DNA of 64,000 nucleotides from Trichoplax sp. H2 (lineage: Eukaryota > Placozoa > Uniplacotomia > Trichoplacea): NCBI GenBank assembly GCA_003344405.1, contig NOWV01000105.1, forward strand, positions 124,001 through 188,000, written 5' to 3'. Positions within the stretch are counted from its first letter, which is position 1; the number at the start of each line of letters is the position of its first letter. The notes under the pieces are model-generated. The model was not told where the DNA came from. It saw nothing but the letters and a program-made list of their open reading frames with translations, and searched no databases. The translations under genes and the position numbers were made by a program. This document shows positions 26,254-41,100 of this stretch, piece after piece.

Positions 26254-29194
26254 TTGATATTAGCAAATGACTATGATAATGCTTTGCTATAGAATGAAAG
26301 AATGAATGTACTGTTCGTTTGTGAGCTATAGTTTGCATGGAATGATAGACAGTAATACTAATGAAATCATTAGTTGTTTCTTACAAGCGGGTAAGTTACA
26401 CTCTTGATATCGGCAGCAAAAAAAGTAAACAAATTTCTAGTATCGTCCATCGATCCACGCTTGGACACAATTCAGTGAAAATAAAAGAGTGGTGTAGTCC
26501 ATTATTTACTAGAGAAAAACTTCACGATAAGTGACAACATTGAAGAATATTACGAAATGTTTCTTATCAATTAGATTTGGACGTAGAAATCAAGGTTAAT
26601 CGATGACGTTTATGCCTGAGGCATTTAATAATAACAAGACATCTCCTTTGCTTTCAGCTTTATCTTGCCTTCGAGACCTTTCAGTAAAATAGAAGAAACA
26701 ATGGAGCCAATTTGTCAGCTCTGCCTCGTATAGAATAATAAGCAGCAATATTTTAAAGATAAACTTAGCCATTTCTTACTAATTCAAATGTCAATCATAT
26801 TTGCAGGATGATCGATGGTGTCTACTATTGCAAGCATACTATATACCATAGAAGGCGAATACGTATTTTTAATATCGTTATTAATATCTTTCTTTGGCAT
26901 TAGACTCATATAGCAATACTGGTGGAACCCTCTTGCTTTGAAGCGAGCGTTCACGATTCCACAATCCTTCCTTTACTGAAGCTACACCTATAAAAGTATT
27001 CAGTACTCTCTCTCTCTCTCTTGATATATAACTATACATAACATACATTCGCATAATTTTATTGATTTTAGTTCTCTGGCTATCTACTTGTGTCTGATTA
27101 TTATCTATTGTAATCATATACTACAGAATGCTATAAACTCGAAATTTTATTTTATTACTTACCCTGGAGACTGGATAGACACTACTAATACATACTAATG
27201 AGAAGATAGTCTTTTAATTACGGTAACATTGAATTTCCGAGAAATTCAGATTCTTACCGTAAGACTTTGGTTTATTCGAACTGTAGTGTGATAAGTTTTT
27301 AAGCATGCAAGTACCCTAGCATTGATGTACAAATAAATGATTTTTCCTACTATATCAAGATGGAATTGATTATTAAAATTTTATCTTTGCCGAAACAGGA
27401 GCTAATCTTTTACTTCGAGTAAAATGATATAATCCAAAAAAAACAGAGGGTATAGATGATGATGACCGTAAGCATCAATCACTAGAAACAAATTAGTAAT
27501 GAATAAGTAATATTTTTAGTGATACACGCCATAATACCGAAATCGAAGATCGAGTAATAAGTTGTTATAGTTATGTCTTGGCGGAAGCTGACTAGTGAAT
27601 CAAACTATCTCTGTATTACGCATTGAACGATATAAGAATTGCCGATCATATTTGATTTTAGCTAGGAATACCTTGGTTAAGATGTTAATGTTAGCTGCGT
27701 ATACAATACATACAAGAAAGGAATTGTTATGATTACTAAATAATTTATTTTGTCATCATTTATCATCGCAATATTGCTCAGGATTTCGATAGCCCTGTAT
27801 GGTTAGATTTTAGACCTCATATCATCGTCTAAAACAAGATGAAATACCTATTTATAGATTTCGAATTTTTTTTCCTTTCATTTTGATAAAATATTGAAGT
27901 AAATTTGCTGCACAGCTTACCAGTGATAGCGATATAATGCAGTATAGCATAGAGTTATCACATGCAATAACTAAAGAATGTACATAAAATATTTCTCCTT
28001 TCTTTTAACTTACTAAGCGTAGATAATAATCATTACTATATGGGCGTATATGAATAAAGTTAAACTATACTCGTATACGTAACCCAGTTGATAGTTTTAT
28101 ATAACATTACTGTACAAAGATGTCGTTAGATTATTCACTTTATGCATGTTTGTGGGAGTGTATTTGCCTTACTACACAAATAAAAGTTCACGTGATACTA
28201 CTAAAAGTATTTCATATTCATACTGATTAGTCCTAGTTGAAATATTGAGCCATTTATAAGGTACATTGTAGTGTAGGTTATAAGTTATCTACATCTGAAA
28301 TATTAGAGTTTTAGTTTTGATGTGAGAGTGTAAATTACACGTAAATTAATACTGTGCGATAACAGGAAAGTAATTTTTTATTTTTAATCACTTATAGCTA
28401 AGCTATAGTATAGTCTAATAAACTACGTGAAATCTACTGGCTACACAAAAGCTAACGGTCTTTGTCGGTAGACTTGGTCTGGTTCTTCATTCTAAAGCTT
28501 CAGAAAATCACTAAAAAGGATATAATCAATTTATAAACGAATTATTCCACTCTATAACAATGACCAGATCAAGGGAAATTGCTAGACCATGATCATACCT
28601 TTGTATCACTATAATAAATATCGTAATCGTTCTGTCAAGGTTGATACATAGAAATGGTAAAGTTAATTAAAGAGATTAATCTATTGCTAAAAGTAGCCAA
28701 TGATTTTTTAGCAAGATATATTCTTTAAATAAAAAACATAGCTTAGCATTAGCTCAAATTTACTATCTCTAATTAAATATTAATGATTTCTTTTCAATTC
28801 GTTAGACAATACAGGAATGTCAGAAGACACACCCGTATTTAATTTCAGATAAAATACCCACATATCCTATCGATTTCATTCGTCGAAATATAACAGTTAA
28901 ATAAATAAATCGTTATTACCTTATTATATCAACGTTACGCCCTTAGTTTTATTAACTGGCAATAAAAGGCTACCACATCAATTGCTTTGGCTCGTGATGC
29001 ATGGTATATCATCGCTTGATATAGAAAGTTATAAAAGACCCGGACTTTCTTTATTCTTGATATTTCAGTTCTCGTCAATTGTAGGTTTTAAATAAAAGTT
29101 ACTAAATAATCATTAAATTTAGCAAAGATGATTCGTACTTCAGTATCATGGACTACTAAAATTATTATATATAGTATTATTTCTGAGTTACACT

Positions 29195-32100
29195 ATGCTA
29201 TTTAGTGATGCTACTTTTACGAAACTGAACAACTGTCCAGCAACTTGCACTTGTCGCTCAACCGAAGTGCGATGCAATTCTCTTACCTCTTCTGTCCATT
29301 CTGTTTTAAAACCAGGATTGCAACAACTGTGAGTAACAACTGGTAATACCTTTTAGTTTTAACACTTTGTAGAATATGTTCGATGATGGAATGTGATAAC
29401 GATTAAAAATCTTAAAATGACATTACTGATGGCTAGTATAATTCACGTGCTCACAGTCTCTTATTGTCGATATTTTAATAAATCAAGTTTCAATAATCTT
29501 ATACTAGGCCTAAATTGTGACATGAAAAGACATGTGCCATCATTTTTTGTAACAGTTATGCACGTAAACAGGAATGATTTCGGCAGAAAACTTGTATGAT
29601 TTAAGTATCTTTACAATTACTAGAACTTTTACTTGTATCAATGTGCTCTATATCTCAAATTAATGTAAGAATGACAAAGATGTCCTGAGATCAGACTATC
29701 ACAATATTATCAGTTTTATATAAAGATCTGTTAGCAAATGTATTTACTCACCACGAAAGCTAAGAGTAACGGACATTGGAATTGCTTCAAAGTTTGGAGT
29801 GATTAGCGGTTGTGCGAACATTGCATAATTAATCTTAATACGAGATATATAGAGGTACAAGGAAAAAAGTACCATACTAGACATAGGAGAGTGCAAACAA
29901 ATTTTATGTCATAAAATCATACCTGCAAAAGAAATTGGCACTTTGAGGCAACTTGATTTGCATACTAATGTAACTAAACTACTAGTGAATTTAAATGAAT
30001 TACAAGCATGACTGATTTTAATACATTATAAAGTATAGAACTCTAATGCTAGCCCTAGATTTAATCCAGACATTAAAACTAAAAATTTCTAGGACATATC
30101 ATACAGCTGTCTTGATAATCAAGTACATATATATATAGAATGAAATATATTTAAGCAGATTAGTTAGGTTTGAAACGTTGCCATAATTCATACTATCCGT
30201 GTAGAGTTTTCCATCAAGGTTTGAAGTGCGACAGTGATGGTGCACGTGAAATATTTGCCTTGGCCAATTTTCATGACGTTTCATTAATCGGCCACTGCAG
30301 TCAACCAGAACGCATGGCAGGTTTTAAATTGCGCGATGCGATGAATCAGCTAATCGAAGGTAAATTAATTAGGAATTGAAAGCTAGGTTTCATTAAAACT
30401 TAATGACTTGCAATGTCAAAGGTTATCTTTTTGATGCTATTTTATCTAAGAATTATCTGTATTTACTGTTAATAGCGTATATCATGATAGCATCACGCTA
30501 ATACTATACGGTATCAGCATGATACATAACCTTTCCTTTTAGACCGATAAATCGAAACTAACGAGTACGAAAATTATTTACTTTAGATCCTAGCTTGAAA
30601 TTTAAAGCTCTAACTAGAAAGCATTTATATCTAGAATTACGATTTATTAAGCTATCTGTGTAAATTAAAATCAATTAAATATTACGATTTACATTTTACT
30701 TCGCAGGTAAAGCCTTTAGTAGATATTTATAATGCATACACATACTAGATTATTATGTTATTCTGCTATAATACGTTGAGATTTCATAGTTTTGTAAATC
30801 TGAAAACAAATGTAGCATATAACTCCGTATTTTATTCTATATTGTACTGTAGACATAGCGTTAGCTACGATAGTATTAGCATTTATTTATGTGTAAAATA
30901 TGAGACAGATAATGCATATTTCGCAGCTAGCCGTCCGATGAAAAGAAGCATCCCATCCTTAGCAAGCACAGATCTGATTGATGGTATGTCTACGAAATAT
31001 GATTAATCGATTATTTATTTATATCATAAGTAACTTTCCGTAACGTCATGAGAGAATTTTATTTCTTAATTATGTATTTATTATAAGCTTGATGTTACTG
31101 TTGTATACCAAGAAAGTGTCAAGGATACTTTTCAACAAACTGATTGAATGTTACTTTTTAGCTCCACCCGTCAGTTCAATATTTTGCACATTTGAAAAGG
31201 ATATGTGCAATTTTCAACAAGCGTATGGAACAGACTTTAGAGAATGGTATCGCACTAGAGCTGGCCGAAGCATTGGCCCAGGAGTTACAATCACTGATCA
31301 TACAACTAAATCAAGTAAGCTAATCCTTAAACTATAGTGTAATTTAAATCTTGTACATGCTCTTATTGAAGAAATTAGATATTATAAGATTTAAAATATT
31401 CAATAAAGTCAGTTTAGTTTAAGGTGGGTAATTTAACAGTTATATAAATTCAATATCGATACCAAGGGGATATTTTCTATAGTAAGGTACTAGCATTAAT
31501 TGATTGCTAATTTATAAAAATTATTATACTATAGTTCACGGCCATTACATGTTGTTCGATGCCATTGGTATCGTTCGCGAAGAAACGATACGGTATGCTG
31601 ATTTAATTAGTCCGCCTATGCTAGCCGTGGGTACTTTTAATTTTGTTGAGGTTAGGTCAATAAAAATTAGCGACATTACAAGGCTAAATATCGCATTCCA
31701 TTTTCAACTATTTCAAGATGATTGATTAAACAATAATTTTCAGGTCACAATGTCCCTTCTTGCCTATGGTAAGCCACCTGGTAAAATTGAAGTCTATGTA
31801 CTTTACCCTAAGATGACTGCTACACGATATTTGGTAAATTCGATAAGACCAGCATCGAGTAACAACTGGGGAAATTCAAGATTTCGATTTAGAGCAAAAT
31901 ATTCTTATTATCGTGTAAGTGATCAATATGAGATTAAACATTGTAAGGTTTAAAGCAGAGAAATATGTTAACAAGTGAAATGATATCCCCTTGAAATGTT
32001 TAATAGAATAATGGATTTCATACTTAGTGTACTACTACTTAGAATAGATATTTTGCACAATTGCTATTACTTTTTTTGTATTGATAGGAGACTCTAACTA

Positions 32101-35100
32101 ACCATGCTATCGAAGTTTATAGTTATCAAACTATTCATTATTTATTAACAGATAATGATTCGTGGATATTGTGGCAAGACTTCAAATAATGAAATCCTAA
32201 TCGATGATATTGATATAAGATCACCTGGTAAGTTGCCATATATATCGTGCAGCAAGAATTGATTGATTGCTTCAATGATTTCTGTATCAACCGCGTGTTA
32301 GCATAATATTGGCCAATTGATGCTTAAGTAATGATACACTGTAGAATTTTATGACTGATAATTAATCCTACAAGCCTCAAGTTTTGGTAATTTTACTATG
32401 GCACTAGGTGCAAACTGTAGAATAGGCAATGGCCAGTACTACCGCGGACCTCGCTATTTCTCAGAAAATGGTACACGTTGTCAACCTTGGTCACTTAATG
32501 GCTCATATAATCCTACAGGGTATCGCTACTCGGATTTAATATCGAACTATTGCCGTAATCCTGTTGGAGCTCGATCTAGACCGTGGTGTTATGGGAATAC
32601 TGCGCGATACCAGTATGTAATAAAACCCTTCAAACTGCACAGTATCCATTTGGAGGTAAGACATATCTAAGTTATTATTGTTAAACTGAAAGTTATAATA
32701 TTATTGAGTAACTCAAAGAGTATCTATTTATTTTTATTGCTTTTAAGTTTTTGACTCTATGTGCGATATGAATATCTGGTTATTAGCGCTAAGTTTAAGT
32801 TTAATATAATGTATAAAATAACGACAACTCAAAGAGAACCTACTTATTTTTATTGTATTTAAATTTTAAACTTTATATACTATAATATTAATATATTGAT
32901 GTCACTCACAGGAGTAATACCACTGTCTACTCTCTTCTAATGTGAGTGATCAACTAACTTATCAGCTACTTAGTCACTCCAACTAACTATGGAGAGATAC
33001 TGTAAGTAAGACTAACAACTTCCTCACAAGTATAATAAGCGGCTTGTTGTAAGATTAGCGTTATGAGTTTTACTTCTATTCATACAACGAAAGTATAGTA
33101 CCTTGACGTACACTAGAGAAGTATCAACTGAGCGATATATTTTCTGCTTGAGCTTATATACAGTCGCCACATGTAGGTGGTGCAAAGTAGAGAAACACAT
33201 ATAATACAATTTACTCACTTAGTATGAGAAACACGATGACTAGTATCGTAACACTTGGTTATTATTGCTAAATTTAAGCTTAATATTAGTGATAGAGCAG
33301 TTCAAAGAGAGCTCATTAATTTTTATTGTATGGAAATTACAAACTCTGTTAGAGTCTAGATTAAGATTTAGTTATTCATTTCACAATATCATTTGTATTG
33401 ATCGTTATGCTATTCTAGCAAAGTATCCACTAAAAGTCATAAGTACTGGAGGAAGTCCTTACGGTGGTCGTCTGGCTATTTACTATAATGGCACTTGGGG
33501 TACGGTTTGCAGGCAAGGGTTATCATCGATTACTATTAAAGCAATGTGTAAACAATTAGGTCTAGGATCTACTGGTTATCTATCTACGGGTAAAAAACAT
33601 TGCTACGATATCAATAAGATTCTATGAATTAATTAATTAAGATAGAAATCGCATTTTTCCAAGAATAAAAAGTACGATAAGCTATACTAAGCTACTTCAA
33701 CTTGATTTATAATAATTATAAATTTTATGTAAAAGCCAAGATACTCCCTTATGCTGACACACGAATTTGGATTTCTGGCAATAATATCACCTGCCCAGCG
33801 ATTGGGACATCTCTAGAGCCATGTAGCTTAGATAATTGGGGTGAGATCGGCTCTTGCACACATGCTGATGATGCTTTTATAAATTGTTTCAAGAATCCTT
33901 CATTTCAGCCACCGCTATCAGGTTAGCGATGCTTAAAAAGTTCTAATAGTAAATAAAATGAAATTAATGCTACTTCGGAATTTTTCAAGTATATTATTCT
34001 GATATAGACTTATTCCTATATCGTTAATTTAGCAATAGGGGCACTGATTGCACCATTTGTCCGGGAAATAAGAAAATATGACGTTCTATCTGCCAATACT
34101 CTATCGATTAGGAATGGACTGAACTCCACTAGTGGATATCTGAATATGAATATAAATGGTACAAACGGAACAATTTGTTCCATAAATTGGAACATGAACA
34201 GTGCAAATGTTGCTTGTCGGCAATTAGGCTATCTAGGAGCTATCACTTCTAATGGTAAAGAAGGCGACATTGTATAAATTTACACCAGTTCTGTTTTGTG
34301 TTGTGTATTTAATTAAATCCTACAAAAGAGTTAGAAACTATTGCTGATAATCATTGAAATTAATAGCTAGAATTAAAATCAACTACGAAATGATTTATAC
34401 GATATTATTTATTTGAATCTAGCTTCACATAATGTTCCTTCGGATATTCGAACATGGATAAACTACATCGATTGCTCAGGTTTTGAAAGCAATCTTCGAG
34501 AATGTCGAATTCGCTATTCAAGTCGAAGTACTCCTTGTCCTAGTGCCAATGTCTCATCTCTTACTTGTATTCCGAAGCCATCAAAATATGGTACCTTAAC
34601 TGCCGTTAGCTTTTATCAATTTCTAAATTTTTTTTTCATCTTTATTTATTTCCCATTTTGGTAAATATTACGCACCGAGCAGATTATCGTTCCGGCCATG
34701 AGCCAGATAGATGCTTTTTTAGCTATGGCTTATGTGGTTGGGAGAATGCTGGTAAAAGAATGTGGATTTGGGATGGGAGAAATCGTTTTTTCCATAGTCC
34801 AGTCTATCCACGTAAGATTATTAATATGATATTTTTGCAATTACGATCATGCATTAATTGCCAAATAATTTTTATGATATGATATATCATAGCTATCAGT
34901 GAAGCCTATGCATACGTATACATAAGCCAGTATGATACAACACCTTCGAAAGCAGTATTAAGAAGTCCTCTACTACGCAGTATAGCTAATGTCCGACAAG
35001 CTGTAAGAAAATGACAACTTAATGTATTATAGTAATTCTGTTACGTTTTTAATCTCTAATAATAGTTCAGGCCTTAATATATGCCATGATATTGTACGTA

Positions 35101-35782
35101 TATTAGATGAGGATCCGCTACTACCTCGCAACCGATCATATTACAGGCTTTTATGCACAATATAGAAGTATGAATACACAGCGTACGAGCTTTATTGACA
35201 ACTTCCCCATAAGTTTCAGTATACAAGAAAACTGGGACGGTTATACCACAACTTTGTTCAATGCTAATGGCACTTTTAAGGTGCAAAATCAATTATTCAA
35301 GAGTCCATTTATTTAGAAAATTTTACTAGTTAATAAATAGGCTGTTTAAAAGTCATCAATTTCAATTTTACAGTTTTATTTAAATGTATTATCATTATAG
35401 ATAGAATTAGTCGTTGATTTCCAGATGGAGAATACTCCAGCATTGACAAGAAATTTAATCGCGGTGGAAAGTTTGATAGTTGCTGGCGTAACCTATGGTA
35501 TGAATCTAATTATAATCATCATACAGGCGTGTTGTTAACTGACGTGATTATAGCCAACGATAACTATCATTTTAGGTGGATGGTAGTACTATAGTATTAG
35601 CTTACAGTTTATAAGATAATTTACAATTACTAATCTTATTCCCTTCGATTAATATTCTAGATCATCCATTGTCAGGCGGTGCTATTGCTGGTATCGTAGT
35701 GGGTTCAATTGTTGTCGTTATCTTAATTGTTATTGTAGCTAAATACTTTGCAAATGGAGGTATTAAAAAGCAAGGAAAATAA
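29195..35782 (+). CDS. Mosaic transmembrane receptor: LRR caps, MAM, kringle, 2 SRCR, MAM, TM
   Basis: Likely single-pass cell-surface receptor or adhesion protein; ligand unknown. Exons in order: 29195-29328 LRRNT (CPATCTCRSTEVRC); 30205-30359 LRRCT (LKCDSDG...GHCSQPERMAG); 30927-30983 linker; 31162-31314, 31535-31650, 31744-31914, 32152-32227 MAM (CTFEKDMCNF, GHYMLFDA, IDDIDIRSP); 32375 to 32616 or 32655 kringle (NCRIGNGQYYRG, NYCRNP, RPWCYG); 33424-33589 and 33736-33921 SRCR1 (NGTWGTVC, CTHADDAFINC); 34033-34254 and 34423-34590 SRCR2 (VACRQLGYLG); 34683-34811, 34893-35002, 35107-35280, 35401 to about 35450 second, diverged MAM (CFFSYGLCGW); 35661-35782 with a TM helix (IAGIVVGSIVVVILIVIVA) and a tail of about 13 residues. 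Nearly all junctions are phase 1, the rule for shuffled extracellular modules. Uncertain points are the true start (a signal peptide lies in frame upstream, see findings), the kringle end, and the join before the TM exon. Confidence 0.75.
32673..33355. repeat. Three diverged copies of an intronic repeat between kringle and SRCR1 exons
   Basis: Copies at about 32673-32760, 32779-32880 and 33257-33355 share AGTTTAAG/TTAATAT, AACTCAAAGAGA and TTTTTATTGTAT. They are AT-rich with no coding potential. Confidence 0.55.
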
Positions 35783-38119
35783 CTATGAAAGAAGCTGAAG
35801 ATGTTCTTGTTCAAATGCTATAATGGTTCTCACTGTAGATTTTATTCAATTTAATGGCTGTAGATGGCCAGTCAGATTAGTATTTACCAATAGATCTTGC
35901 TTCAAGTATGTAGTAGAGCTTATCACAACTTAAATTGTATCTTTAACAGATTTGGAAAATGCTGCTATTCATAATTAATGTAGTGAATAATATTTTAGAG
36001 CAAAGAAATTTTTATGTTTTCGTAACGAGTTACTGAAACCACCTGAGCATTCTTCAGCACATTTTAGAAGTGAAAAGAAATAAAACTTAAAAAACGTTAC
36101 TCGTGTATAGTCTTCATAAATATTTCTTATATCTACGTTGCCCAATAATAGACTACATCAATGATTTAGCTATCATAAAAAGATAGCATAATATCCCAGT
36201 TTCTGAGTTTATTGACTTGGTAATATATTAAGTCCAACACTGGTTGCTTTTGTACTGCGTTTTAGCTGTTTAGACTTCATTTGGCTGAAATTCTGACGCG
36301 ATAAAGCACTCGAGCTTGACTAGCAATATTTAAAACATACGCGTAGTTTATCTCATAATGCATGTCAATTTCTGAGGAGTAATAAGATTTTAGTTTGTTT
36401 AATTAGACTATTCAATAAGAATTTGAAATGAACTGGAGATGATGTAATAAAATTACTCCTAGGATCATATCTCGTATATGTAAAGCATTACTATGTGCAA
36501 CTTAAACGTGTATTGATTTCAGGATGATAATTACTTCATATTTACTCACGGCAATCTTCAATTATAATTATTAATAGTTACAGCAATAACAAGTGGTTCA
36601 CAATTCAAACCATTTAAGAATCATTCTTTATTTAGATATCATGAATACAGTTATATACTCATCTTGTCTGTAGAATCTGTCTGTAAAATCAAAAGGAGTG
36701 AATTCTCGTTGATTTCGGGGTATACTCGAAGTCAAACACAGCAATAGTTACGTATTTATCTGGCGCGTTGACGCAAAAAATTATAGAATAGTTATAATTT
36801 ATATTTTTGCAATTATCTATGGTGTTATATTGCAGGAGCATAGTCTGCAAATATGATGATACTGATATTCAGTTAGATTTGATAAATTGTTCAATTACGC
36901 AAAAATAGGCTACTTTATTACTTTTTAAGATTGTAAAACCAATTATAGTAAGGATTGTTTTATGCTATGTAATCAGTCGTTAATTAAGTTATACAAATAA
37001 AATTTTTATTTCATGCCGCTGGAGTTTTCAAACTTAGATGGATACTATTGAAACTGAAGGTAATATTGCAACTCAAATGTACTTAATTAGGCGATTTCTT
37101 TGGTCTCAGTTATCTTGTGATATATAATGAGCCTGCTACAGGACTGTATCTATGTTTATTTCTTCTTGTTAATGACAGTTAAGTGGTTCTTCGATTTTAT
37201 AGATAACGATTGAGCGTGAAATACCAAAGGATTGAAAGAGTTTGGCTATGTAACAGTACGCTATTGGTAGATTGTAATTTTACCAATTGATATGGCAACT
37301 AGTCTCACTAGTGTCGAATAATCATATCGGATTAATACCGCATATACTGTTGTATTGCGAGCGATATTATTGTCGATTATTTAGATTTGCCGTAAAGTTA
37401 TACCGGATAAATTTATGGCGAAAACTACGTCTGCTGTAAGTAAAGATAATATAATGACCATGGCTACAGTCTTGAATTAATTACATCATAATGATAGCGT
37501 CACGATACTTTCTTTTTTAAACTATAAGTAGTTTAAAAAAAAGTGACAAACTATTGCTATGATATCCTCTATTTTGAAATAAAAGAAATTTACAAGTCGA
37601 TAGAGATTCCATGCAGTCAATTTATATAGTCATAATAATATTAATTTAGTCTGTTCACTACCAATTTTGCGCAAATGGTTGAATCATCGCAGATATTAGC
37701 CATTCAATAAGAACAGCTCGGTTAAATGATCATTTTATACGTTTATAATACAAGGTAAGCAACACCAAAAGGCCTTTTATTATGAAGCTAAGTGATTTGC
37801 TATTCTATTGATTATATAGTGCAGGATAGCAATCTAAAACTAAGATACATGTATACCGTCAGCGATATATATCACATAATAAGTTACACAAATTTATTAT
37901 TAAAACTTAGTTGTTCCAGAGAACGCGAAATTTAATTGTGTAATTGCTATACTACCTTTAATGACCATTAAACTAACACAGTAGATGTTTCTATAACTGA
38001 TTATTGTCGAAATTGCTAATTTCGACTCCTAACAAAGTAATCCTAGCATATTCATCACGGATTTAGTGTTCAAATGCTACTGGCTTAGAACTCACAACTA
38101 TTATGGCTTGATAGCTTTA
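35783..38119. other. Convergent intergenic region between the mosaic receptor and plastin B
   Basis: 2.3 kb of AT-rich sequence between two facing 3' ends. I see no supportable exon and no clear repeat family. Confidence 0.6.
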
Positions 38120-41100
38120 CTATTTCTGTAACGCAGCTGTTTGAAGGCTCGCAAAGATAGTTAACACCATCTTGGGCTTGATTTCAATTAAGTCTGCAGG
38201 TAAAGCAAACACGGCTGCTCCGATTCTTCTTGCCATAGTGACAGCATACTGAGCATTTAATTGTTTCTCCATTTCTGTTTGGCCCGAATTCACAATATTG
38301 TAGTCAACTGAGCCTGGTACAATAGCATCGACTAAGTCGATAACAGCTAGACTAGTTGAGATTGACGGGTCTTTAAAGCTCGAAATTGCTGATGTTTTTC
38401 TTGCTTTTTTCAATTTGCTGTTGACCCAGTCAATAATTTCCGAATCGGAAATAGGCTTATCACTATGGACTAATTTTGCAAGTAAAGCAAGTGTATATTC
38501 CCGCATCATTTGCCAAACTAGTGCTAAAGATGCAGTAAAGTAATTTGAGAAAGTTACTCAGCTTTGCCAAATATTTTAATTATACTTTTTTAAATTACAG
38601 TATAAATATTTAAAACTATGCGAATAGAATAACTGCAACAAACATTCATCAGATAGATATACACCTGTGACCAGTGTCTTTGTTCCGTTGAAGATATCTT
38701 CACCACCAATACCAACTAAAGAAAATTTAAGATTTTTTCCAATTTCTACAGCGTAGTTACAATTCTCGATTTTCTTCATTTTGCCACCCATTTGCTTAAA
38801 AGGTGGACGGTTTACTTTATCCCAATTCACCACACCAGGCTTTATTTTGTCGTATAGCTACATCAATTAAGAATAACATAAAATGAGAGAGAGATTGATT
38901 GCTGTCGTTATTGCTCATATGTGGTCGCATAACAGTATATTTGAAATTTATATTTACCTGAAACAGTACCATTCCGTCCCTTATATCATAGTACAAATTG
39001 TTAATGAAGGGATTTACGCCTAAGCTATTCATCCAATTTCTAAAAGCTGAGAGTGTTATATATTTAGTCAAGGAAATCGAAAATATGATCTTGTGTATAA
39101 ATAGAAATACTTTTTTCCTCTCTTGATTCATCATACGCCTCAATTTCTTCATTGCTTTTTGGCACCAGAGCAGGATAATTATTGAATAAGTTGGCAACGA
39201 AGGCCAGATTTAGTTTTTGATTTCCCGCAACGACATCCTAAGTTAAGCATACATCATAGCATGTTTAAATATTTCGTTAATGAAGATATCGTGCTTATGG
39301 TGGTATAAAATTTGACACACCTTTGCTCCAATAAAGTGACGGCAACCAATTTTCTCAGCCTCAAATAATAGACACTCTGCGCGCTTAGTAAGATCCTTGG
39401 CCTATAGAATAGCAATAGGTAATTTTAATCTGAAACTTTCCGCGAAATGTTAAATTTATTCCAAGTAAGAATGATATTGTGACTAGTAAAAAGGAAGCCA
39501 CGGGGATTATTACTGCAGAAAGTTACCTTCATTATATCTGATGATGGGCAGCATTTGGAAGGAACAAGCTGATGCAATAAGACGCTATAGGCTTCTGAGT
39601 CCTATGATAAAATATCGATCAGTTATCTATTGGATTGTCGACATAAGATAGCCTGACTTGAAAATAATTTACCTTAATATCACCGCTGAAATTATTAATA
39701 CGCCTATTTGAACCAGCAGCTTTAAGGTGGTGATTAAACCAACGCATAAGGATTTCTTCTGGTGATAACTTTAATATATCATTTAGAGTTTCGCCTTCGT
39801 GTATAACAGCAGCTATTGCAGGACAATTATTAATATTAGTTTTAGCGAAAAGACCAATCTATAAAATAGAAACAGTCATACTAGTTCATATTATGGTATA
39901 TAATAGTTCTTTGATTAAGACTATTTCCTCAACTTATTGTAGTATACCACAAGTAAAACCAGATGCCACATTAGTAATAATAATCAAGTGTATAAATCAT
40001 TTAATCAAGGAATATAAATATAATATTATTAACCCTGATAATTTGCCATAAAAGACCCAAAATTAAATGCTGGCGGCCTTGCATGATATCTTGTGGTCCA
40101 ATGTTAACTACAGTACAACCGATAGCTCGTGCACTATTGATAACCAGCGTTTGATTTTCTTGCATAGTAAAAGCAGTCAATTTAGTTGTGTTAATTGCAC
40201 GTTCATCCACGGTTTTGCTAGCGGAGAGGTTGATTAACTTACTGCAATAATTTAATAGAAAAAACAAATCACGGTTTAATGATTGATATCCATATTGGAT
40301 TTATTGGGATATTTTACAGACAATAATTGCTATTTTTTGTATAGATTAGTTAAGCTATTGTAACTTGACTAATAATTAAACAACAATCAGTTGTTTAATT
40401 ACAGTATCCTAATAGTCCAAATAGAGCTGATTAAAGATACGTTTATGATTGAATCAAGAAAATTTATCGTATTCATTGACGTTTACTCGTAATGGTAATT
40501 ATTCATAGCGAATTCCTTACACGTGTAAGTGTAAACATAAGCGATATTGGAATGTTGGGCTATTGTTACTAGTAAAGAACTTACTGAAGATATTGCCCGT
40601 TCTACAATAGTATTTGATCGGTATTAACGTCCAAAATGGGACTCTACTACGCTATGGACATCGAATATATTGCAGTAAATTGGTATAGGAGGTGTTCCTC
40701 AATTTAAAATGGAACCAAATTGAGGTATAAGGATAAAATAGTCCAAAAGGACGAGAAGATTAACCAAGTTAGCTATCATTGGCTATTAATGCAAGCTATA
40801 TCTATATTTCTTAACTGCATGAATGGATTATACGATACTAATTACAGTTTTACACTTACCATAAGATGATGCCATCTTTGCAGCGTTCAAATAATTCATT
40901 TTTTCCAAGGGTATTATCAATTGGTAAATATTTAGCCAAGCTACCATCATTTTTTAAAGACGTGTTAATCCAATTAGTAAAGCTTCGATATTCTGCGTCG
41001 GAAGAAGAATGTTTCGTACCCTGGTCATTCGCTTCAGTGGTACTGCTGGCTACTTGTATGTTGTCAACCTTTTGAATTACAGCTTTGAATCCATGGGCTG

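Larger units (their letters stand above)
24834..29194. other. Divergent intergenic region between plastin A and the mosaic receptor
   Basis: No multi-exon gene is supported in 4.4 kb. Contents are the plastin A promoter, a GC-rich patch at about 24945-24990 including a run of C, and a short signal-peptide-like frame at 26170-26253. Other short frames have no recognisable motif. The right end holds the promoter of the receptor gene. Confidence 0.6.

Noticed and set aside
29950-30037. LRR-like stretch (LRQLDLHTNVTKLLVNLNEL) in the first intron of the mosaic receptor
   Set aside because: It has a possible acceptor but no GT donor before the stop, so it cannot be placed in the transcript; at most a decayed LRR exon.
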